Source: a virus
Length of the DNA stretch: 64,000 bases
Reading direction: 5' to 3' (one strand)
Virus record (IMG/VR): IMGVR_UViG_3300020172_000530
Span: 1-64,000 of that record
The notes under the pieces were generated by a model. It made no database searches. It saw only the letters and a list, made by a program, of their open reading frames with translations, and had not been told where the DNA came from. The position numbers and the translations under genes are program-made. Of the stretch, positions 18,201 to 30,200 are shown piece by piece (positions within the stretch are counted from its first letter, which is position 1; each line of letters begins with the position of its first letter).

Positions 18201-21200
18201 ATTTGTCTGACATGTTTGGATACGCTGGTTCTACTAGATTAGAATATTTGGTAGAAGACGGTAGATTTCAAAGAATATTTTCTATTTCTCGGTCTTTTAG
18301 TTTAGATACTTTAAGTAATCAAGCTGTGTATGTTTATAGAAATGGACAGCAGTTAATTGAAGGCATAGATTATATATTTGAAAACAATGATGTTTTCTTC
18401 ACCATCATAGGAGAACTTAATGATGATGATATTATTGAAGTCTACGAGTACGAGACAACAGACGGAAGTTTTTGTCCGCCTACGCCTACAAAATTAGGAT
18501 TATACCCTAAGTTTAAACCTAGTAAGTATATAGATGACACGTACTTAGAGCCCAGGGAAGTTATACAAGGACATGACGGTAGTATCACTTTTGCCTATGG
18601 TGATTATCGAGATGACTTATTGCTTGAACTTGAGTTAAGAATTTACAATAATATTAAACAAAAATATGATCCGTCAATATTTGATATTTGGAGTTTTATT
18701 CCTGGCTATAATAGAAAAACTAATTATACCAAAGAAGAATTCGAGCGTGCGTTAAGTCCGAGCTTCTTCCAATGGACAAGTAATATTAATCAAGATTTTA
18801 CAAAACAAACTTATTGGGACAGCACACAACCATTTACATTTAACTACAGAGATAATTATTATCCAGATGGTACAGATAGTCAAGCGTTTTGGAGAGGAAT
18901 CTACTGCTGGTTATTTGATACTGATAGGCCTCACACTGATCCTTGGGAGTGTTTAGGATTCAGTGTTCAACCAACGTGGTGGCAAGAAGTATACGGTGCT
19001 GCTCCTTATACTAAAGACAATCAATTGTTATGGGAAGATTTGTCGCAAGGCATTATAAGAGAACCAGGAAAGCCGCCAAGATATCATGAAAAATTTGCTC
19101 GACCTTTATTAGCTAACAGCGCACCGGTTGACGAGTTAGGCAACTTAATCAGTCCTTTAAATTCAAATTATGTATCCGGCCCAATTAAATCAACGCCAGA
19201 AGGTTTTTATTCTTTTGGAGACAGAAGTCCTGTTGAAACTGCTTGGCGTAGAAGCAGTTACTATCCGTTTGCTTTAATAAAAACAATTTTACTTTTATAT
19301 CCTAATATTATGATGTCGGTTGGGTTTGATAGAAGTAGACAAGTTAAAAATAATACTAATCAGATTGTATATTCTCCATCTGGATTGAGAATCAGGTTGT
19401 CTGATATAGTTATACCTTCTACAGTTAATGATGCTACGAGAATTTTCTCTTCCGGGCTAGTAAATTATATTGTTGAATATGCCACATCCGATGTTACATT
19501 TAAAATAACTAATTACCAAGAAGATCTTCGATTACTTACAAATAAAATCTCTCATAAGCTAGGAGGATTTACAAGTAAAACTAAATTTAACATACTGTTA
19601 GATAGTAAAAATCCTACAAGCTCTGGCGGAGTCTTTGTGCCAGATGATAATTTTAATATTTTCTTAAACACATCTAGTCCTGTTAAAAAGTTAGCATACA
19701 GTGGTGTAGTTGTTAGCAGATATTCTGATGGGTTTGAAGTTAGAGGTTATAATTTTGACGAACCATTTTTCACTTACTATTCTTATAGACAAAATGAAAG
19801 AGTTATCAGAGTAGGGGGTATCTCAGAAAGTTATGTAACTTGGGATTCTAATAAAACCTATGTTGCTGGAAAAATAGTTCTAAATGGAAATGTATATTTT
19901 AGAACTAAAATTACACACCAGTCAGGCGATGTGTTTGACGATACGTTATTTGCTAAACTTCCAGGACTGCCTATGACTGGCGGCGCAGAAGCAATTTTAA
20001 GAAAGAGCTGGGATACAAGTCAAGAATTATTTTTAGCTTACGGTACTAAACTGGCTACTATACAAGAAGTTATAGATTTTTTACAAGGATATGGAACGTA
20101 CTTACAAGAGCAAGGCTTTGTATTCGATCAATATAACCCAAAAATTAAGTCTGTTACAAATTGGGAAACTAGTATTAATGAATTTTTATTTTGGACTACA
20201 CAGAATTGGGGCGAAGGATCTGCTCTATCGTTAAGTCCTGCTGCGTCTAAGTTAGTGATAAAAAGCGACAGAGCAGTTGTTGATGATATACGAAATGCGT
20301 TTTATGGTTATAAAATATTTAAAGTAGATGGACAACTATTAGGACCAGAATTTGTAAGTACCTTTAGAGGCGACAACGAATTTTCAATAATTCCTCAAAA
20401 CACTGTTCATGGTATTTACGGAGGAATTTTTTATCTAGTTCAGAAAGAACATGTATTATTATTAGATAACACAACTTTATTCAATGATGTAATTTATGAT
20501 CAAGAACCGGGTTATAGACAAGAGCGTATTAAAATTATTGGTTATATAACCACAAACTGGAATGGAGGACTGTCTATTCCAGGATTTATATTTGATCAAG
20601 CGTATATCAATGATTATCAATCGTGGACAGATTATAATTTAGGGGACATAGTAAAATATAAAGAATATTATTATAGTGCCTCAAAATTTGTTGTAGGTAC
20701 CGAAACGTTTAATTCAGAAGATTGGGTATTATTACGTGAAAAACCTACACCTAAACTAATACCAAATTGGGATTACAAAGCTGAGCAGTTTACAGATTTT
20801 TATGACTTAGATACAGATAATTTTGATAGCGAACAACAAAGAATGGCTCAGCACCTTATTGGCTATCAAAATAGACAATACCTCGAGAACATTATTAAAG
20901 ACGATGTTAGTCAATATAAATTCTATCAAGGTATGATTATAGAAAAAGGAACTCAGAACGTTTTAAATAAATTATTTGACGTTCTTAGTGCTGATAATCA
21001 AGAAAGTTTAACCTTTAACGAAGAATGGGCTGTGCGTGTTGGAGAGTACGGCGCGAGCGGAGTTTATGAAGAAATAGAATTTAAATTAGATGAATCTAAA
21101 TTTAGAATTAATCCACAACCGATACAATTACTAACTCAAGCTCCTGATTCTAATATAGACTTAATTTATAGAATTACTTTAGGGGAAGTACATGTTAGAC

Positions 21201-24200
21201 CACTAGGATATAACAATAATCCGTGGCCTACTTTAGGAATGAAAAAAGCACTACGATCTCCAGGTTATGTAAGATATGAAGATGTAAAAATTAATATTGA
21301 CACTCTTGACGAAGTACTTGATACTCCTATTGACGAGTTTGAGGAAGGCGATTATGTTTGGACAGCATTTGAAAACAGAGATTGGAATGTATATAGATTT
21401 ACTAAAAATATCTTTCGTATAGAAGATGTGGAATATAGTGATGGCACGCTTACGTTACAGTGCGAAACATTTCCTGATGTAACAGCAGGTAGTATTATAG
21501 GAATAACCCACTCTGAAAAAATTAAGGGATTCTATAAAGTTGAATCCGTTTCGGCTAGGAAAATAATAATTAAAACAGTTGTTAAAGATTGGAATCCTCC
21601 ATTCGCTGATAGTTCCGAGATTCTCACTTATAAATTTACATCTAGTAGATTAGATTCGATAGATAATGCCAATGCGCAATTACCACCTTATATAAAAGAT
21701 AAAGAATTATTATGGGCAGATATTGGTAGTAAGAATTTATCATATAACGGAGTTGTTCCTTACACTGTATATTCCAATGAAAAAATATTTTTAAGAAATA
21801 CTTTAGAAAATACAGATCCAATGATTGATATAAAGTTTGGATCAAAAGTTTCATTGTGTAAAAACGGAAAATTTTTAGCTGTATCGACTGCTGCTAACGA
21901 AGTATACATTTATGAAAAATCACCAGCGACTGATGTATGGTACCAGCATCAATTAATTACACCTAATTTAAAATTAGCTAGTACAACTAATTTAAATTTT
22001 GGTGACGAGATAGCATTCAGCGCAGATGGAAAATGGTTAGCTATAGCTGCTTCTACTGCGTCTAATATCAAATCAAATTGGAAAGGAGATTTTTATAATT
22101 CTAATTCTTATGCGTTTGGAGATGTCGTACAGGTACGAAATACACACTTCAGTGCCAGACGTAGTGCGGTAGCTAATGATTTGTCCACTGTAGATAGATT
22201 CAGTCAAGACTGGGCGCCGACATATCTTGTGACTACAGAAGAATCAAAATCTGCTAGTTCTAATATTAATCAAGGATATGTAAATCTTTATCTAAGAACA
22301 TCAGGAGGAAACTATGGATTATTACACAGCTTTGTAAGCCCAACTCCGACTGCTGGGGAACTGTTCGGTTCTAAAATGACGTTTGCTCAAAACGGTAACG
22401 AGTATATTTTATCAGTTACTAGTTCGGGATATAACGAGAACCAAGGCCGTGTGTATATGTTTAGATACGCAGAGTTAGAAGAAGACAGTACACAATCCGG
22501 ATGGCACATGGATTATCGTAGATCTTATGTAGGAATTTTTAGCCCAGGTAAACAATATTATCCTGGCGATATAGTGTTTTATAATTATGAGCTGTATCAG
22601 TGTATAACAGAACAAGATCCTAATAGTTTCGAAGCAAATGCCAGCGGCTGGCAAATATTAGACGATACTAGTATATTAGGATATTTCCCACAAGATGTTG
22701 CTACTAATGTAACTGATGTAACTCCGATTGTAATTACGAACATTGTTCCTAACACACCGGTTACTACAGGTTCTATAAAATTTAGAAGAGCTACTATTTC
22801 TTATGCTACACAAGCAAGTGCCCCGTTTACAGCAGGTCAATTTATAGAAATAAGAAATGCCAATCCAGAAGTATATAATGGTGACTGGCTCGTTTATAGC
22901 GCATCTGCTACGCAAACAGTTATAGTGTGTCCATTTCCAAGATTTTTACCTGCTCCTAATATAACAGTTGAAGATCCATTATACAAGTATGTTGCCGGCG
23001 GCATATTAACTTTAGCTATAGTTTCACCAACACGAGAACAAAATGTAGAATCTGTATTACCTGGAGATTTATTCGGATATGATGTGTCTATGAGCGGCGA
23101 CGGTAGCAAACTAGTGATTAGTGCTCCTAACGCAGATCAAAATACATATAATAATTACAAAGGTAAATTTAGATCTACTGAGAAATACGATGTCAATGAT
23201 GTAGTATATTATACTGGTGGTGTTGATCCTGCAGGATACTATAGTTATAAGAAAATATTTGATAGTTCTATAGCAGGTACCTTTAATTCAGCAGATTGGA
23301 GATTACTGACTACTACACAGTTTAATAATACAGGCAAGATTTTTACTTACGAATACGACGGTGACGCATTTGTGTTAATTGATACATTGGGTGCTCAGAA
23401 CTTAAATCTAACTTATGAACAACGATTTGGAGAAAGTTTATCTGTTAGTGATTCTGGAAGTCATTTAGCGGTAGGGTCTACACTTTATTCTGCTGACTTT
23501 TCATTACAAGGATCAGTAAAAGTATTCGAAGCCTATTCCGGGTCTTGGGCTCCTTATCAAACTTTAACTAGTACTGTTCCAGGAACAAATCATAAATTTG
23601 GACACTTTGTGGAATTTATGAATGATTCTGAAACGTTAGTTGTTTATAATGTCAACGCAGATATTAAAAACGAAACTACATTTGATGATTCTTTAACTAA
23701 ATTTGATAATTCAACCTTACGAGTTATTGATTTACAAATATTATCTGGTAGAGTAGACATTTTTGACAAATATAATACAAATTACGTGTTCGGGGAAAGT
23801 CTAACTACAAATTCAACTAACGATTTTTCAGATGGTTATGGAAAGAGTATAGCTGTTGGTAGTAATAATATAGTAGTTTCTGCCGCTAAAGAACATAATC
23901 AAGGATACGAAGATGCTGGAATAGTATATTCTTACCGCAAGCCAGCTGGAAAAACAAGCTGGAGTGTCTTACATTACGAGCGTGCTAGACCAAATGTACA
24001 ACAAATTAAAAAAGCTTTCTTATATAATCGTCGAGAAAACATATTAATAAAATATCTTGATATAGTAGATCCAGTTCAAGGTAAGATACCTGGACCAGCA
24101 GATCAAGAGATTAAATTTAAAACTTACTACGATCCAGCTACGTACACGGTTGGCAATGCCAGTGTAAATGTAGACGATGGCATGTCTTGGACTAATACGT

Positions 24201-27200
24201 ATAATGGTATGCTATGGTGGGATTTAACCACTGCTAAATTTTTAGAGAATCAAGGAGGAGAGATTGTTTTCAGATCTACTACTTGGAATACTCTTTACGA
24301 AACAGCCAGCATAGATATTTACGAATGGATAGAAAGTAAACTACTACCTTCTGAAAGAGATAAAATTTCCGACACAGAAAAAGGATTAATATCCGGCATA
24401 AGCGGAAAGTCCAAATATGGTGATAGTGTATATAGTATAAAACAAAAATATGATACTATAAGCAAGACATTCAATAAAACTTATTATTATTGGGTCAAAA
24501 ATTCTACAATTGTTCCAAATAAAGAAGGCAGATTAATGTCTGCTGATTTAGTGTCAAGATTAATTTCTGATCCAAGAAATTATGGATATCCATGTTTAGT
24601 ATTATTAGGACCTGACAGTTTCAGTTTAGTGAACGTCGATAGTTACTTAGAAGATAAAGATGTGGTATTAAGTGTTCAATACTGGACAGTGGAAAATAAA
24701 GAGAACAATGCTCACACCCAATGGAAAATAATCAGTGAACATCCTAATACTGTTATCCCTTACGAAATAGAACAAAAATGGTTAGACAGTTTATTAGGCA
24801 GAGACAAGAACGGACGCACAGTTCCTGATTTAAAACTTCCAGTAAAACAACGATTTGGTATCGAAAATCGTCCAAGACAAAGTATGTTTGTTAATAGAAT
24901 CGAAGCACTCAAGCAATTTATTGAACGTGTTAACGCTATTCTTAAACCAACTTTAATTGTTGACGAGTTTGACTTAACACCATTAACTAAGCTAGAAGAA
25001 CCTCCTAGCGCAGTAAGTGGAGCATGGGATATAATAATCGACACTGACGAAGAATTTAGATTCGTAGGTACTAGTAATTTAGAGCAAATTAAATTATTGC
25101 CTGTTATTGAAGATGGTAAAATCGTAGATATAGAAGTCGCCCAGAGAGGAAAAGGATATGTTAATCCTCCAACTTCTGTTATTACAGGTAAAGGCAAGAA
25201 CGCAGAGATTCAAATTTATCTAAATGATACAGGCGGTGTAGAATCAGTTAGTATATTAAATCAAGGCTTCGGCTATAAATCAGATACTATTATTACTGTA
25301 AGACCTTTCAGTGTACTTGTTCAAAGCGATAGCGATAGTTACGATAAATGGAGTATCTATCATTTTAACAGAACAAATAGAAGCTGGACAAAAAATAGAT
25401 CACAAAGTTATGATGTAACGAAATTTTGGAATTACGCAGATTGGTATCTGTCAGGATATGATCAATTTACTAAATTTAATTACATAGTTGAAAATACTTA
25501 CGAATTAGCTTTCTTAGAATCTAATATTGGTAATATAGTAAAAGTCAAGAATGTGGGCACTGGTGGATGGATATTGTTCGAGAAATATAACGACGTAATA
25601 ACCACAGATTATACACAAAATTATAAAGTGATAGGAAGACAAAACGGAACAATACAATTTTTGGATCTTTTATATAATTTTAAAGGCCGCGCACAAGGGT
25701 TTGACGCACTGTTATATGACGCAGCACAGTATGATGCTGTTCCAAGTGCCGAATTAAGTATAATCTTAGATACTATAAAAACAAAATTATTAGTAGATAA
25801 TTTGAGAGTAGAATATCTCAAGTTATTTTTCTCTAACGTAAGATATGCGTTATCTGAGCAGCCATTTTTAGATTGGGTTATGAAAACCAGTTTTGTTAAA
25901 GCTACTCATAATGCTGGAGAATTACAACAGAAAACAAATTATAATAGTGATAATCTACAAGACTTTGAAAGTTATGTAAATGAAGTAAAACCTTATAGAA
26001 CTAAAGTAAGAGAATATATTAGCGGATATACTCGATTAGATAATGCTGCTCTTTCTGTAACAGATTTTGATTTACCTCCTATTATAGATGAGGATTATAA
26101 AATAAATCCGCTAACTGTAATGTTAAATGAAAATTATGCTATAAGTTCTTCATACAGTCAGTTATTAGATTATCCGTGGAAACATTGGTATGATAATGCT
26201 TCCTATTCTGTTGAAACTTTAGAATTAGTCGATGGAGGCAAAGGGTACATAGATCCTCCAGTAATAAACATTGTAGACGATTACGGAATAGTGACTTCGA
26301 CTAATACCTTACAATCTAATTTTGATGGTCCAAACAGCTTCTGGAATCTGGGTGAAGGTACTATGAAAGTAGTGGCTACAGGATTACCTTGCCATAGTTA
26401 TGGTATTCAAGATGCTGAAAACATAGCAACTGATCAAGATTATAGCCAAATACTACCGCTAAGAGGAGGCACTTATGCTGCCGGAATCCACGCAAGTATT
26501 CCTCAAGGCATAATTGGTTACTGGCTTAATGGTGTAGCAGTATTCAATCCTAGTGCAGGCGACACAGTACCTGAAGGCTTTGAATCTGTAATGGATTATA
26601 ATTTTAATGCTGCCTATGCCAGTGCTGAAGTTTTAGAATACAATTTTGGACATGACAGGGCTGGCGGACTTGTAACTGCTGACGGAGAATATTCTTACAG
26701 AGACTTCAGTTTTAAAGATGCTTGGTTATCGGGCATAGGGAATGACCTAGCAGATGTTAATAAAATAGATACAATAGAAATACCTTACTTGAGAAGCGGG
26801 TTTGAGCACGCCGACGGCCATAGTAAGATTATTGGATTCGCATTAGATGGTTATCCTATATACGGACCAGATGGATATAGTACTGCCACAGATCCTTCAA
26901 GCGGTATTGTAAGAATGACTTCTAGCTATGGATTACGAGTAGTTAGTTACAGGCCTCAAATACTACAAGATACATCAGTATATCCAATGGGTATATTCAT
27001 TCAGGACTACGAATATATAGGTAATGGATCACTTGATAAACACAACGGAAGATATTGTATAACTCCTGACTATCCAAATGGAACCTATGCCTACTTTGTA
27101 ACAACTACAAGCGCAGGCACTCCTGCTTATCCGTATGTAATAGGTCCTACATTCTTTGGAGATGCTGCTCCTCAAGACAGAAATGATGCTACTAACGGCA

Positions 27201-30200
27201 AAGGAACAGCACCAAGAACATACAATCTATATAACAGTAGTGCTATTCAAGCTACTGCAAAGGCTTATATTACTAATGGAAAAGTATCTAGAGTAGTGTT
27301 GACCACATCTGGGTCAGGATATCTTAAAGCACCTAGAGTAGTATTCGATGGCGGGCTAGATACGAATATAGAAAATTCTCCTGCTCAAGCAGTGGCCGTG
27401 TTAAAAAATAATGTAGTAAGGTCAAACAAGACTATTATTAAATTTGATAGAAACACAAGAAATTATTTTGTAACAGAATTAACGCAGGTTGAGAATTTTG
27501 TAGGAACAGGCAGTAGAAAGCAATACTCTTTAAGATTTAGTCCAATTTTAACTATAGGTCATACTTCAGTTAAAATCAACGGTAATGAAATCCTAAGAGA
27601 TGATTATGCTCTTTCCATCAAGAAATCTAATGTTAAAGGATTTACTACCTACTACGGAGTATTAACGTTAGAAACTGCTCCTGCTATAGGTGACGAAATT
27701 GAAATTACTTACGATAAGAATTTTGAACATCTAAATGCTGCTGACAGGATTAATTTTTATTACAATCCTCAAACAGGCCAACTAGGAAAAGATCTAGCTC
27801 AGCTAATGACAGGTATTGACTATGGAGGTGTTATTGTCAGCGGATTAGGACTTAGTATTGGCGGCGGCTGGGATAGCCAACCCTGGTTCAGTGAAGGATG
27901 GGACGGATATGATGTTGGGTTTACAGACTATATTGTGTCAGTTAGTGATAGCACTTATGTATTTGACTTGCCTTATGTACCTGCTGCAGGTGAGCAAATT
28001 AATGTATATGTCAATGGTGTAAGATTAGATGATGAGTATTTTGATAGCTATGACGGAGTCACTGTACAACCTAATGGAAGAACTACTGCTCCTGAAGGCC
28101 GAGCAATGCAGACTTGGGTAGGCGATGGAATTGATTTCACTATTGAATTACCAAATTTAACTAGTAATGTTCCTGTTGACATAAATGACGGAGATAAAAT
28201 AATTTTCCGTAAGAGTACTAGTGATGGAAGTATTAATCCGGATCCAAAGAGTTTTGATACACAACTGCAAGGCGGTAACTTAGGATATACGACAGCCACA
28301 GGATTTGCTCCAGATGACGTAGTATTGGACGGCGGCGGTAGATTTGTTACTCCTGATACTAGTCATGCTCCTGAGGAAATTGTACCTGGGCATATCACTG
28401 ATGCTCTAAATATTAAAGTTTTCTGCTTACCAAGTTCTGGGTCTTCTAAGATAATTTCTAAAAATTATATCTGCGATGGTATTACAACCCAGTTTAGTGT
28501 CGGACAATTTCCTAACAACACTGCAGGATTATTTGTTAATCTTGATAATCAAATTTTAAAACAAGATGTAGATTATACGCTGGATTGGCAAACAAAGATT
28601 GTTACCATGGTAACAGCGCCAGCAGATAAAAAAATTATTAATATAACCAGTTTTGGAACAGCTACTGAAAATCTTTTAGATTCTAATTTCTTTGTAGCAG
28701 ACGGAAGCACTTCTGATTATATTACCAATGCGCCTTGGCCACAGTTAGCTTTAGATGAAGACTTTCAACAGAGCATAGACAGATTAGGTTCTATTGTACT
28801 GGTAAACAATCAGACTGTTGAATATGAATTATTTAGAACAGACGAATCTTATGAAACTACAGGGTTTGTTGGAATAAGATTTCCAGCTCCGCCTCAAGAA
28901 GACTCTATAATAAATTATATAATGACAGGCGATGCTAATAGCACTATATCATTAATTAATTCCCAAGCACTTAATATAGACGGATCGTCTGTTTCATATA
29001 GTTTAGGAACGGTACCTGAAGGATATTCCAACCCTTATGAAAATTATATTTTAGTTGTATCTGACGGTAATTTATTAAGACCGGCAGAGTCACTTTATTG
29101 GAAAATGTCCGATAATGAATATGTGTATGAAATTCCAAATTATAAGGTACTGCCATTTACTTTGGATCCAAGTACTATTAAGGTTTATATTAATGGGGTA
29201 CAATTATCATCCTTGGATTATACGTTAAACAATTCTAATTTAACTATTGAAGTTAGAGATTTTGTTTACGAAGATGGCGCTATCTTAACATTAACCCGTT
29301 TTGAAGACACTGATTATACTATAAGTGGTAATAATATAATTTTTGACATAGCACCTACAAGCAATGTAGATGTGGTTACTTTCTTTAATCACTCAGTACA
29401 AAATATTGTTAGAAGTAGAGAATATTTTAATATAACTTCTGCGTTAGTTCCAGGAAGCACTTCTTATTACCAGTATCAGAGTATAAAAGGGGGTGCGTTA
29501 AAATTATTTAGACTAGTACAATCTGATGATTACATCTGGGTGGCTAAAAACAGGGAGTTGTTAGTTCACAGTGTAGATTATTATCTAGATGACGATCACA
29601 GAACGATTAAATTTAAAGATACATTTACAGATTCTGATGTAATTGATGTTATTTTATTCGGAGATAAAAACGTTACAAACAGCTTTGGATTTATGCAGTT
29701 CAAAGACATGCTGAATAGAACACATTATAAGAGAATAAGTAAAAACAAATCTACACGTTTAGCTAAAGATCTTAATCAGCGTGATTTGACAATAGAAGTA
29801 GAAAATGGAGCTGTACTTAGTGACCCTAACAGAGCACTAAATCTACCAGGAATTGTAGAAATAAATGGAGAACGAATAGAATATCTAACTAAAAATGTTA
29901 ATGTTTTAGGACAATTACGCAGGGCAACATTAGGCACAGGTAGCCCAGCAATACATAGAGTTACATCTGTAGTATTAGATATCGGCCCAACGGAAACGAT
30001 TCCGTACAACGACGAATTCATAGTTGAATCCAGCATCGGAGATAGTAATACCAAGAATATTGGATTAAGTTATGCTCCTACTAAAGTTAATACAGATTGG
30101 TATACTGAAACTATTCCTGCTAATTATGGACGTAGTGATGAACTCGAAGTGTTTGTTGGAGGGTACCGTTTAAAGAAAACTCCTTACAGCTTGTTTGATG

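Noticed and set aside
24760-25197. 145-codon open frame on the minus strand inside the giant gene
   Set aside because: It is antisense to a well-supported long frame, has no ribosome site and shows a composition expected from the complementary strand.
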